Assembly: GCA_030549335.1 (NCBI GenBank)
Contig: CM060194.1
Coordinates: 56,882,547 to 56,946,546, forward strand
DNA length: 64,000 nucleotides
Direction: 5' to 3'
Source: Pontederia crassipes
Taxonomy: Eukaryota; Streptophyta; Magnoliopsida; Commelinales; Pontederiaceae
Positions within the stretch are counted from its first letter, which is position 1. Every line of letters begins with the position of its first letter. The notes below the pieces were generated by a model, which did no database searches, was not told where the DNA came from, and saw only the letters and a program-made list of their open reading frames with translations. Position numbers and translations under genes: made by a program. Positions 43,008-55,271 of the stretch are shown piece after piece.

Positions 43008-43984
43008 AAGACGAGTAAGAGTTATTTATAAAATATTTTAAATAATGAAAAAGATATAAGATGAATGGTATTTATCGATTAATAAAATGTTTAAAATTTT
43101 AAAAAATTAATCGAATAAATTTTGACAAAATACATTCCAACCAACTTATAATATGAAAAGACATATCTTTCTGGATTAGCGATAATTAAAATTGTCAATA
43201 ATAAAAACAAAATAATATAATGGTTTCTAAAAATTTTAAACAAAATAATCGATAATTTATTTGCATCACCTCATATCAAATGATCATGCTTAATTATTAT
43301 GATCAGCTATGAAAATTTGAGGAATTTGCCAAGCCATATCTTCCGGATTTTGGCTCGCACATCATGTATTGATGTTTTATAGGAGGGAGCGCCTTTTCAA
43401 AGCCTCAACCATTGTATTTTTCATTAATCCATAAAAAAAGATTAGCTATAATCATAAAATAAGTTAAATAATTAGAAGATATGACAAGTCCTAATTAGAA
43501 AATCAATAAAGTGGATGCCCTCACAAAACAGAAAAATAATACTCTTGCTAAAAGGAAAAAAATAAGATCCCTGCCGACTTAGATGTTAATAATTTGTAGA
43601 TTGAAAATTAAGTCTTTCAAATTAGAGAAGGAACAAAAATAGGGAGGGGAGGTTCCATCAGGGCCATCAATATGTTGTTGAGTACCGACTTAATATTAAG
43701 GAATTAAAGTTGACCCAATTTTTTTGAATTTATTGATAACAAATTCAATAAATGATAGAGATGAAATATAGATTTTACCTTTCAAGTATACTAATAAAAA
43801 AATAGAAAAAATCATAAAGACTCTATCCAAGATCACAAGAAATCATGGGTGTAGTTTCACAAGAAAACAGAGAAAATCACATGCTTCTTCGTTTTCCACT
43901 TTTAGGAAAGTTTGAGAGACTTGGTCATTCTCTTCTATTCAATTATCGGGACATTATTAATAAACAACTATCCTAACTTTAACT

Positions 43985-44100
43985 AAAGTTGATTGGCTTA
44001 ACGGGTGGTAAGACTGAATCTCATGCGCTCGAACAAATGTTAGTAACCTCAGGTTCAAATTTTGAAGTTACGAAAATCTAAAATATTAGTGGTAACATAC
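43985..44100 (+). repeat. Possible tRNA-derived SINE fragment
   Basis: An A-box-like TGGCTTAACGG (43994-44004) and a B-box-like GGTTCAAATTT (44052-44062) are spaced as in a tRNA-type pol III promoter. The 3' end and a target duplication were not found, so this is tentative. Confidence 0.35.
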
Positions 44101-46641
44101 TAAAGCTTATGCTAGATTTTCTAATTGACCTTGTTCACTGTAACTATGTGGAAAAACATGTTAATAGGCCCAAGAAATTGTACAAGAGTTTGAGGTCTAC
44201 TTCCCTTCCAAATTAAAATGTAGGAAAATGGCACATATAAAAAAAATCTTAATATGAAACAAGAAAATTACCTCTTTTAAACTCAAGAATTCAACAAAGT
44301 TTTGAACAAAGAATTCAATCATATATCACATATGTAAGTGAGAGAATTGATATTAAAACTTCAACTTCTTTGGTGAAATCTATTTTAAACTCTTTCTCAA
44401 CTTGCTCTCGGAGCTCAACTTATCTAATATGCTAGGAAAAAAGTATTGGTTTATTTGGTCAACCGAAGACTGCTTTAATCACAATGGCACTTCAATCAAA
44501 ATGATTGCTTCAATCATATAGGCTACTTATATCTTTTATCTTATTTAACTTATGACGTTTATGTTTACTCCACTTTAAACTTTCTTTTCAATTTTAAATG
44601 CACAAGACATCAATCAATAGTGATCACAATGAGATTAATATCATAATAATATTTATTATGACATGATACTATCAATATAACAATAATAATTAATATCAAG
44701 ATCTCAATTCCATAATCATGAATGATTAATACTCTTAAACGATATCATTTATCATAAATCAATACTTAGAAATACATTTAAACCCCCTAGAATAGGGCCT
44801 ACGCCGGTACAAACTCGGGTCAGTTCATGTATCTCATTCTTCCTATTTTTGTGTTGGAATTCGAGTAGGGTGGGATGGAACCGGTCAATTTCTACTTCAA
44901 TCAACATCCAACTTCAGCCAAGGTAAAACTCGGGTCGAGTGTGATGTGAATCCGGATCAGTTGGCTCGATTCAACTCCTAATCACCAAAGATTGGGTCGA
45001 GTATGAAGTGAACCGTGGCTAAGTTGGCTCGTCCAATTCCGAGTCATGCTCATGTTGCATAACCCAGGCCGCACTTGACTATAAATTGGTTTGAGTTTAT
45101 GTGAACTCGGCCCAGTTGACTTCGACTCGCACTAGATTTCATGGAACTCGGGTTGGGTTTTGCCGCTTCAAGAAATCATGTTTTTAGCATAACTTCTAGC
45201 CCGATTTTTGATGTCATAATCTATGCAATCCCATTAACAATTAAACCATATCAAATTAATTTCAATTATAAGACAAGGGTCTTGAGAGACTATATTAACA
45301 AAATCGTTGATATAGGGATCTCCTGTGTACCTTAAGTTGGCAGATGAAAAACAAACTTGGTTTCCTGTTGTTTACTAGTTGCACAAATGGTGAAATTTTG
45401 GCCAGCGATTTCTTATTGAATTTGCCTCAAAACCCATGCCTTTCATTTGAGTGATTTTTTCCCATGTCGAGGCTTTGAAACCGTATGCCGATCACGCTCT
45501 GCCTCGGTTTATAAGAAAATGAAGGAGAAAGAGAGGACTATTGTACAGAAATTTTGTGAAGAGTAATAATAATTTCTAACTACCTTTTAGATCCTATTCA
45601 TAATTTTAATTAGAGTTTTTGACCTATTGAGACTTGGACTGATTCTCAACTAATTATGTTCATTAATTATTAATTATTTTCTGTTAATTAAATATGAACT
45701 TAATTAATTATTTTCTAACCATATTTATCTCAAATTTACCTCTACTCAAAATATTTCATATCTCTTTAATAACTTCTCTCAATCAAATTTTATCTCTATC
45801 CCTTATTAACTTATCTCACTCAAACTATATTTTTATTTTATCCTTTATTACTTTATTTTCTTCAATTTTTAGAATTATTCAATATAATAATATTTTATCA
45901 TCTAATTTTTAATTAAAATAATAATTCATATTATAATAATATTCGAAATGTGTTCAAGTCCTAATACTTATAATTTTATCTTATGTGAGAGTTCTATGTC
46001 CGTTAAATATTCTTTTTGAATATCAAATTAAATTAAAATCTCTAATATTAATCTAATTACAATTTCTCCTCTTAATAGGATTTATTTTTTATTTTTTATC
46101 ATTTCTAATCGTACTTTTAATCATATTCTAATTCTAATTGCTTCTTCAAATAGGATTAGCCTTTCTTTCTCGTATTCCTTTTTTTAAGTCTCCCTTACCA
46201 CTTATCAGTTCATCAAATATGTTTATTAAATTATAAAATTACTATATTATCCTTCAATAAGTTGTGAGGTGTTAGTATATGATCATTTTAAGAGTTATGA
46301 AATAGTCCGATCGTATGTCCCACATTCTTATTCTAATGATGATATATGCGCTTCAGTAGATAACATTTGATAGGTAATATCACATTTACATGTTTTAAGA
46401 AAAAAGATTATATTCTGGAATCGTGCAGACAAGAAAAGATGACGATGACCATTCAGCTCAGAATGAATTATGAATGTGTGGTACATATTATTAGTATTGA
46501 ACGCATTGAGTCCAAGAAGGCTATATGTTACAAGTTATTAAGGTCGTTATATTTTGAAGTCTTTTGCTGCTGTTTAGTTATCATATTGATATAAGACGAA
46601 TGGACGCACGTAAGGCCCCAAAGTTCCATAATAATATTTAA

Positions 46642-47611
46642 GGATTATTTCCTCTGACCATCCCTGATCTATTGCGAATTACCATGTTTAATCTCAAATT
46701 ACAAACTTCATTTTTTGGGTACATAAACTATCGCGATTTTTTCAGTTTGATCCTTCCGTTCAATTCCGTCGACTTCTCCGTTATTTTTTAAATTTGTGAA
46801 ATATCCATTATACCACTGCCTTAGTTCACTTTTATATAAAAAATTATAATAATGAATATAAAAATATTTTTTTAAAAAGAGAGTGACGAGGAAGGGGGGC
46901 GGCGACCCCCCCTCCTCTCTCTTTCCCGGCGCCGGGAAAGAGGGGGGGGAGGGTCATCGGCCCTCTCTGCATCGTCATCGACGACGACGCAGAGGGGGGC
47001 GGCACCCCCCGCTCTCTCTTTCTCGGCGCCGGGAAAAGAGAGAGGGGAGGGGGGGGGGGGTCGCCACCCCCCTCTGTGTCATCATCGTCGATGACGATGC
47101 AGAGAGGGCCGGCGACCCCCCGCTCCCTCTCTCCAGCGCCGCCGCCGACGACGCAGAGGGAAGGCGGCGACCCCCCTCCACCGTAGAGAGGGGGCGGGGG
47201 TCGCTGCCCCCCCTTTGTGTCGTCGTCGACAATGATGCAGAGGGGGGCGGCGACCCCCCTCCGACGATGGCGCGAGAAAGAGAGGGGAGGCGACCCTCCC
47301 CCTCACTCTTTCCCGAGAGGGGAGGAGGGGGGGGGGGTCGCCATCCCCTTTCCTCGTCGCTCTCTTTTTTTTTAAAAAATATTTTTATATTCATTATTAT
47401 AATTTTTTATATAAAAGTGAATTAAGGCAAGAGTATAATGAATATTTTATAAATTCAAAAAATAAAAAATAATGGAGAAGTCGATGGAATTGGACGAAAA
47501 AATCAAACTGAAAAAATCGCGATAGTTTAGATATCCAAAAAATGAAGTTCGTAGTTTGATGTTAGATGTGGTAATTCGCGATAATTGAGGGGTGGTCAGA
47601 GGAAATAACCC
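46642..47611. mobile_element. Mutator-type foldback element, copy 2
   Basis: A perfect 9-bp duplication, AATATTTAA, flanks it (46633-46641 and 47612-47620). The arms are about 260 bp and highly similar: the ends read inward are GGATTATTTCCTCTGACCA and GGGTTATTTCCTCTGACCA. The arms extend into the GAGAGYGACGAGGAA sequence next to the core. The core (about 46900-47350) is a GC-rich run of short units with GGGGGGCGGCGACCCCCC-like inverted motifs and a perfect 24-bp palindrome at 46917-46940 centred on GGCGCC. No transposase. Open frames across the core on both strands are by-products of composition. The arms are less diverged than in copy 1, suggesting a younger insertion. Confidence 0.85.
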
Positions 47612-47620
47612 AATATTTAA

Positions 47621-49097
47621 TTTTGGGAAAATTTCTTAGTCACCTACCGATATTTGTTGAGTGTTTATTAAACACATTTTCAGAAACTTATCGAAAGTTG
47701 AATCAACCTCGAGAGCATATTCTGATAAAACATTAATATATTGTTCTTTTTTTTTTCTTCATAAATTTTAAGCCTATAAATATCTTTCACAATATATTTT
47801 ACTTGGGATCCGAATAAGAAAACTGAGCCGGAGAAAGGAAGAAACCCATAATCAAATTTCAAAAAATATATCATTATTGTTTGCACGATGAAAAACTTTC
47901 AAGGCTTCAATTCTCAAATTAGTAGAACATCTCATTGTAGATACGTGTAAAATCAAACACAAAATTACTAGGTACAACATGATGAATAATGACGAAGAGT
48001 AAAACAATTTTTTTTATACATGTAATCCTTTCGAAAGAAATGACAGCATATATCAGAATACTTGTCCATGTCAATAAATTAGTTTTTTATTATATTTTAT
48101 TACGTCAGCAAGGTAATTAAAAGATTGCATATCACTGATCAGATAAATGAATCGTGCAATAAAATTAAAGTTGAGAGAAAAGATATTTTGTGAGAGAAAA
48201 TTTATTTTAGAAAAGATATTATGTGAGAGAAAAGAAAAAAAAGAAGAAAATGATTTTTTTAAAAAAAAAAGAAAACGTCATGTAAAATCAAAAGACAAAA
48301 AAAGATGTGGCTCCCGATTCTACCAAAAATAGTGAAATCGGGAGTGCGAGACCGTGGTCACGTGACCCCGATTTTATCAATCTTGTTCCCGCTTGAAAAC
48401 TTACTTCTAAGACGATGTTCGATGGAATCGAGCAAAATAAGGTCACGATTTCGCAAACAAATGTCCCTTAGAATTTGGAGAACTAATTTACCCAAGACTC
48501 AACATGCAATTACTTGGAACCATCCCAAAAGACGACTTAAAAGAAGACTCACAGCCAGAAGAATCCCCGTCACCTTATCGGCAATGCATGATCATGTTCG
48601 TTCGACTAGGTGATAGGTCCATTGTGGTTACAGATTCTTCACAACGAGAACTAGAAGTTAAGGTTCCAAACTTTTACTAACGTCGAGACAATTTATTGAC
48701 TCGAGGAAAGTAGATTCCTCCCGCAAGTCAACCACTTTGGATAAGAAAAACAAAAGCATCTTTCTTGAAATTGATGCATTGATCAATTTTTTATTTTAAA
48801 TTTTAAGTCGTTGAAAATGGCAACACTGACACTGCTCACAACTTTATTTTAGCTCAATCTATTACGTAAACAAATAGATGAAAATATAATCTTTTAAATA
48901 AAAAATTTAAACTTTTGGTTCTGATTGTGCTGACCAATCTTTTTAAAAATAGAGTCATATTAATAATTTTATATTCTTAATAATGTATCTGAAAGACAAC
49001 GAGCTTATTGATATATTAGAGTCGCTAGTTTCAAACACACCACAGAGTTAACGCCATCAGACAGCAGAGAATCAGGGTATCAGCGTTGTGCATAAGA
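47621..49097. other. Region upstream of receptor kinase copy 3
   Basis: AT-rich. No supported gene; the frame at 48305-48613 shows no family motif. The promoter of copy 3 would lie in its right end. Confidence 0.4.
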
Positions 49098-50689
49098 ATG
49101 CGGAGGGCTACTAGAGTAGTCCCTATGCTCATCATAAAGCTATTAGCTTTGTTGCCAATCGCGGCAGCAACAGTCTCTTCTTTCCCCAATCACCATTCTG
49201 GTACGTGATGTTGTAAACTGCAGATGCATAATTTCATCCACTTTTATCCTTGTGAAAGAACACCATGTTTCTTTTTTATGGTTTGGAAGTGCTTACCATG
49301 CATTTTTGGCCTTCGAACACGTTATTTGATAACTATCCGACGATATTTGACATCAGCTATTAGTGATTTGTCCGCAATAATAATGCAGGAGACACAATGA
49401 TGGCAAACAACACGCTGACAGACGGCCAGACCTTGATCTCTAGAGGAGGGATGTTTGAGATGGGATTCTTCAGCCCCGTCAAAACGACCAACAGGTACCT
49501 GGGGATCTGGTTCTACAACATCTCAGTTCAGACAGTCGTATGGGTCGCCAACAGAGCCAACCCTCTCAGCAGCTCCGACAATGCAACTCTGCACCTCACC
49601 ACAGATGGATCTAGTCCTGTCCAACAGACCCGGCGGAGCATTTTGGTCGACGAACACGTCGACGAACGGGAAAACTCCGGCCATACGGCTTCTGGATTCA
49701 GGAAACCTCGTCTTGATGAGTACTGCAGGAGGATCCGGCGGATCAGTAGTTTGGCAAAGCTTTGATCATCCAGGCGACACGTATCTTGCAAACATGAAGG
49801 TCGGCGTGGACTACCAACACAACATCTCCTGGCAGTACACGTCGTGGAGGAGTCCCAGCGACCCTTCACCAGGCGACTACTGCTACAGGTTCTCGAATTA
49901 CGACGTGCCGGAATCCTACACATGGAGAGGGCCTCAGAAAATAGCTCGCTTCTACGGACCGTGGGACTGGCCTAAATTTGTTTCCTCAAATGGCTTTTTT
50001 ACTTTAGAGTTCTTCAAAAACGCCTACGGTGGCTATTACTCCGGGAACGTGGTGGCTACTTCTTGGAGATTTCGTGTGCTGCTGAATGCACAGGATCGCT
50101 TCGGTTCCTCGTTTGGACTCCATCGAGCAACGAATGGGCGACGTACTTCAACATCGAGATCCCATGGGAGATATGTGATAAGTACGCCATCTGTGGAGCC
50201 AATGGCATCTGCGACACATCTTACAGCTCAATCTGCAGGTGTCTGAATGGTTTCGTCCCCAGGTCTTCGGAGAATTGGAATAAGGGGAAGTACTCGGATG
50301 GATGCGTGAGGGAGGCAGCTGCAAAATGCTCATCATCAGATAATTTCACGTTAGTGAGCAACGTGAAGATGCCTGATACGGAGAACGCTACAAGTGACAG
50401 GCACATGAATCTTGATGAATGCAGAGAGTGGTGCTTAAGGAATTGCAGCTGCACGGTGTATGCTGTGCTGGGTGTAACAGGTTGCGTAATCTGGCACAAC
50501 GATATGTTTGACATCAGTGGGAAATCCGCACTCGGCAAAGAACTACATGTCCGGCTTCATTCTTCCGGGTCAAGTAAGCATACCTTCAATAGGAACACAA
50601 TTTTAAGCGTATAGTAATCACAGTAGGAGATTAACTTAGCTAATTTGGTTTTTTCTGTTCCAATTGTGTCGAACTAAAACAAGATTTTG

Positions 50690-51005
50690 TTTTGCACAAT
50701 GTTCAATATAGTATTGTGTTACGAATAGAACACCGAGAATCGATAAATAATCAAAACAACGAAAGAAAGAGAAGATGAACACAGAGATTTAACGTGGTAA
50801 AACTCTCTTGATCAATGTGAACAGAGAAAAACATTCACGGGCAAAGAAGGCCGCCGTCAGAAATTTTCACTATGAGTTAAAAGAGAATGTACATCATATA
50901 AAACCCTAACCCTTATATATAAAAGTCCATACTGCGGGGGGCTTCGCCCCCCGCACCCTCCACGAGCCCAAACCCTCCACTTCCGCCACAGATTCTCATT
51001 TTTCC
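50690..51005. repeat. Unclassified repeat-like insertion in intron 2 of copy 3
   Basis: The stretch has ACACAGAGATTTAACGTGG, a motif met near LTR or TRIM-type repeats in many plants, plus a strong GC hairpin at 50934-50954. No terminal repeats or target duplication were identified, so the class is open. Confidence 0.35.
50934..50954. repeat. GC-rich perfect hairpin
   Basis: GCGGGGGGC and GCCCCCCGC pair perfectly around TTC inside an AT-rich intron. Confidence 0.85.
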
Positions 51006-52016
51006 TTCTTTTTTATTTTTTTTTCTTTCATAATTTTGAATACAGGGTACATAATTTAAGGCACATCAACATATTGAATGGTCAACAACCCAGCCATAAA
51101 GTATTGAATTACTGATATTGTTCCATAGTCTTTACATATGGAGATGAATTCTATCTTCTCGCTCAATGCTTTGATTGTCTTTTCAGACTCCACCGACTCC
51201 AGCAAGAAGAAAGGACTGTTGGTGATCTTCCTCGCCTTTACGTTTAGTTTTCTTCTGGTTTTTGTTGGTTTGCTTTTATGCTTCAAGAAGAGGACGGGAC
51301 GAAATTATCAAGGTGCATTCATTATTAATATTTCCTCAAGTACTCAACCAAATTCATATTCACTCTCTAGTACCAAAGTACTGATACATGCCTTGATTCT
51401 TCAATGCAAGCCATAATAACTAATGCCATAAGACGCAGAGAAGGAGAAGATGATACGGCGTTGCCTTCATATGATATGTTTACAATACAAGAAGCGACTG
51501 ATGACTTCTCCAGCCATAAGATACTCGGAAAAGGCGGGTTTGGCACTGTGTTCAAGGTGAGCAGTGCCTTTCTCTGACGCTAAATCTTGTTTTTGTCTTG
51601 ACAAACAAAGAAGTCATGATTGATGAAGTTTCATTGTTAAACAATCTGCAGGGAAAACTAGGAGATGGTCGGGAAATTGCTGTCAAGAGGTTGTCCAAAA
51701 GGTCTATGCAAGGATTAAATGAGTTCAAAACTGAGGTCAATCTAATTGCAAAGCTTCAGCACAGAAATCTCGTCCAATTGCTTGGATATTGCATTGAGGA
51801 TGAGGAAAGGATGTTAATATACGAGTACATGCATAATGGCAGCTTGGATGCTTTCATACTTGGTTAGCTCAATTTTCTCTATCATTGTAGTTCTTTATAT
51901 TTTAAGAACTAAGGTATTAGTTTCCACAATTTAGATTTCATTATAATATTTTAAAGACAACTATGTTGCATTTATCATAGACTGACTAATTTAATGAAAT
52001 TGTTAGATGGAAGAAA

Positions 52017-52183
52017 ACTTCGCTTATGTTTTATAGCCGGTCCCAAGTTCAGATAAAGGAGGATTGTGTTAGATCCTGACAACCAACGTAAAACCCTGTC
52101 GAATCTCATGAACATGGATCAACGAATATAGTCGTATGATCCATGTAGCCGACCCCACCTAGTGGGATAAGGCTTTGTTGTTG
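52017..52183 (+). mobile_element. 5'-truncated non-LTR retrotransposon fragment (RTE-type LINE 3' end)
   Basis: About 167 bp ending in the block GCCGACCCCACCTAGTGGGA, TAAGGC and a (TTG)n tail, which I recognise as a typical plant RTE-type LINE 3' end. A 17-bp target duplication, TTGTTAGATGGAAGAAA, flanks it (52000-52016 and 52184-52200; the first two or three bases could instead belong to the tail). The duplication includes the exon 6 acceptor of kinase copy 3 (TTAG, then ATGGAAG), so two acceptor copies now exist. Confidence 0.75.
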
Positions 52184-52868
52184 TTGTTAGATGGAAGAAA
52201 TAATGCGCGTTTTACTTGGCAAAAGTGCATTGATATCATAATAGGAATTGGGAGGGGGCTTTTATATCTTCACCAAGATTCCAGGTTGACAATTATTCAT
52301 CGAGATCTCAAGATGAGCAATATTCTTCTTGACAAGGATTTGAATCCGAAAATATCAGATTTTGGAATGGCAAGGATCTTGAAAGCAGGGCAACTTGATG
52401 AGCAAACAAGAAGGGTTGTTGGGACATAGTAAGTATCATCTACAAATGAAGTTTGTCAAGTTGTAATATCATGAGACGATTGTTTAGAGCTTTTCGACTA
52501 TACATGAATCATATGAAAGTGTCATGCTTGTACACTATTGTCAATGCTAATATGGTTGGCTACTTGTTGCAGTGGATATATGGCGCCAGAGTATGCAATG
52601 GATGGACTTTTCTCATAGAAATCTGATGTTTTCAGCTTTGGCGTGATAGTACTAAAGATCTTAGTTGTGAAAAGTAACAAATATCTCACTCAAAAAGACG
52701 AATACGTGAACTTCGTAGAACATGTATGTGTTACATAATGCTACAGTTCCAATTTTTAGCGAACGTAACATCAAATATTTTTAATGAATTGCTCTTTTTA
52801 GGTCTGGAAACTATGGAAAAATGATAGAGGCTTGGAGTTAATAGAAGGATCAATTGGATTATCTCTTA

Positions 52869-54064
52869 CACTACTAGAAAAAATGCGGATTACCGACGGT
52901 CCGGACCGTCGGTAATCAGCCCGAAAACCGTCGGTAACGCAATTACCGACGGTTTTTTAGTCGGAATCGATCCGTCGGAAAAACGCTCGTCGCAAATGGA
53001 TTTGCGACGGCTCAAAAAAATCCGTCACAAATATCGACGGTTCTGGCCGTCAGAAAAGTCCCCGACGGTTCGAACCGTCGATATTTTCGACGGTTGCAAC
53101 CGCCGGAAAAGGCCGACGGTTCGAGCCGTCGCAACTTTTCGACGGTCGCAACTGTCGAAACTTTGGACGGACGTCGCAACCGTCGATCTTTAGACGGTCG
53201 CAATCGTCGCAAATAATTTTTTAAATATAAAAAAATTAGCGGCCGGATCGGATCCGGCCTCCGGCCACGATCGACAGCAGAGAGAGAGAGAGATGCCGGC
53301 GCGGGAGAGGGTCGCCGGCGTCCGGCGTGGGAGGGTCGCCGGCGTTCGACGTGGGATGGTCGCCGGCGTCCGACGGGCGGGAGGGGTGCTCGCGGTCGGG
53401 AGAGAGAGAGAGGAGAGGAGGGAGAGAGAGAAGAGGGAAGAGGGAGAGAGAAAATGGATGAGGAATATATATAAAGGGAAAAAGTGGAAAGAAAGCGGGA
53501 AAAGGGAAAAAAAATGGGATAACGAAATTTTAATTATCGACGGTTGCGGCCGTCGAAAACGTAAATATTAAATATTTTTATAATTATCGACGGTTGTGAC
53601 CGTCGTAAATATATTTAGTTATATATAATATTTATTTTTTATTTTACCGACGGTTTTGACCATCGGTAATTGCGACGGTTGGATATCCGTCGGAAATATC
53701 GACGGTCCTAATCGTCGAAAAATTAAATAATAATATAATAAATTATATAATTAATTTTTTTATTTCCGACGGTCTTGACCGTCGGAAAATCCGTCGAAAA
53801 CATTTAATAATAATATAAAAAATACATAATTTAATTTTTTTATTTCCGATGGTCATAACCGTCGGAAAAGTCGTCGGAAATTGCGACGGATGGATATCCA
53901 TCAAAAATATCGACGTTCCTAATCGTCGAAAAATTAAATAATAATATAAATTATTTCCGACGGTCATAACCGTCGAAAAATCCGTCGAAAAATCCGTCGC
54001 AAATTGCGACGGATTTAGAACCGTCGGAAATTATCCATCGAAAAATCGCGATTTTCTTGTAGTG
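52869..54064. mobile_element. Non-autonomous CACTA transposon, copy B, inserted in the last kinase exon
   Basis: It starts CACTACTAGAAAA and ends TTTTCTTGTAGTG, with a perfect 3-bp target duplication TTA (52866-52868 and 54065-54067). Subterminal regions at both ends are dense in CCGACGGT/ACCGTCGG motifs. The middle (about 53240-53470) is GC-rich with about three GTCGCCGGCGT-containing tandem units, then a GA-rich tract and a TATATATA motif. There is no transposase. Sequence on its right half matches the left half of copy A in inverted orientation. The intact ends and target duplication suggest a fairly recent insertion mobilised in trans. Confidence 0.95.
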
Positions 54065-54297
54065 TTAACCATCTTCCTAAGTTGCTAAAATGCATCCAAA
54101 TTGGCTTATTATGTGTGGAAGAGAAGAGAGAAGACAGGCCCACAATGCATGATGTTGTTCTTATGTTATCTGATGAATCCATCATGGTGCCGTTGCCAAA
54201 GCAACCTGGATTTTGCAACGACAATAGAGCACCTACGGTATCATCATATGCTTTTGCCTCCAACGAAGTAACGATAACAATGATACAAGGAAGATAA

Positions 54298-55266
54298 CAT
54301 CTTCGTGCAACTTAGAAGCCTTGTTATCACATCTATTGGACTTTGTTTTTATATTATCATCTATTTGTTCCGTTATCTAGTTCTTGTTGGTGAGTGCACT
54401 TATAGTTTAAAACATAGAGGGAATGTAGACCTTTTCTTATTTCCTCCCACATCTTTTGTACTATATATCTCTTTTTGCACATCTAACTTGAACTATCGTT
54501 TTGGATCCTGGCCTTTTTTCCAAGTGACAATATCATTATGTCGAGGATCATCAACTTTTCTGTTTATCATTTTACAATTTATTAAATTGCCATTAATCCC
54601 TTAGTGATATTTAAGATCTATTTTTTTTCATTTTTTATGAAGTAATATTTTTTTTCAATAAGAATGTGGAATCATTTTACAAAAGATAGGGATTCACCCA
54701 TTATAATGTATTTTCATTTGCTTTCTAAATTATTAAGTTTATACACACACATAATGAAATGCAAATATACTAGCAAGTATATTAGATCTTATCAAGTAAT
54801 AAAGAATGAATAAGAGTGTCCATGAGAACTAATCTAGATTCTTATCTTTCTAACTTAAGTTTATTAATTGAGAGAATAACAAGAATTAATTTCAGATAAA
54901 AATGATTCAAATTGGTGATAATCTAGAATAATGATGTCTTTAATTAATGTGAGAGAAAGTTAGAACTCAGATTATGTATCCGGATTCTCTTAATTATCAA
55001 TAATCAAATATAGACTTCTTGTAAAAAATAAACGGATAAAAGGTATAGAACTTAAAACTTGAGAACCTAACTACTCTAGCAAAGAATATAATAAGTTGAA
55101 AACTCAATCCACTTTAATATATTCTGAACTAAGATGCATGAATATGAAATGTTGCTTAAATTAAATGATTCAAAAGTTTGCGAACCTAACTATCTTAAAT
55201 AGAAGTAAAATTAAAGACGCCGAAAACTCAATCAACCCAATCTACTTTATTTAAGATGCTTTAAGC
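54298..55266. other. Region downstream of copy 3, host DNA of the LTR insertion
   Basis: No gene recognised. The GCAAGTATATTAGATC...TCAAGTAATAAAG block near 54770-54806 looks like repetitive DNA. The sequence resumes after 63580 on the far side of the LTR element. Confidence 0.4.
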
Positions 55267-55271
55267 TGCAA

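Larger units (their letters stand above)
42701..46632. other. AT-rich intergenic region
   Basis: No gene recognised. Holds an (AT)n run at 42976-43005, a SINE-like segment near 43990 and, at 44800-45160, repeated variants of AACTCGGGT. Confidence 0.35.
49098..54297 (+). pseudogene. G-type lectin S-receptor-like kinase (copy 3, multiply broken)
   Basis: Same exon plan as copy 2: 49098-49200 (signal peptide), 49389-50573 (lectin, S-locus, EGF-like, PAN), 51187-51312 (transmembrane), 51441-51556, 51652-51862, 52191-52428, 52573-52723, and a last exon 52802-52868 plus 54068-54297 split by a transposon. Exons 5, 6 and 7 have exactly the lengths of copy 2 (211, 238, 151). Lesions: a 2-nt loss at about 49609-49611; a 1-nt loss at about 50094 that returns the frame; a TAG stop at 52616-52618 where relatives have glutamate in FSEKSDV; and a 1,196-bp CACTA insertion in the last exon. 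A LINE fragment sits at the 3' splice site of exon 6. GKGGFG, HRDLK and DFG are still visible, but subdomain IX has drifted (VLKILVVK). A functional receptor is unlikely. The acceptor of exon 4 (51441) was chosen by frame. Confidence 0.88.

Noticed and set aside
46883..47425. Open frame of 180 residues and antisense partner
   Set aside because: Composition artefact of the palindromic GC core of the foldback element; low-complexity R/G/P-rich translation on both strands.
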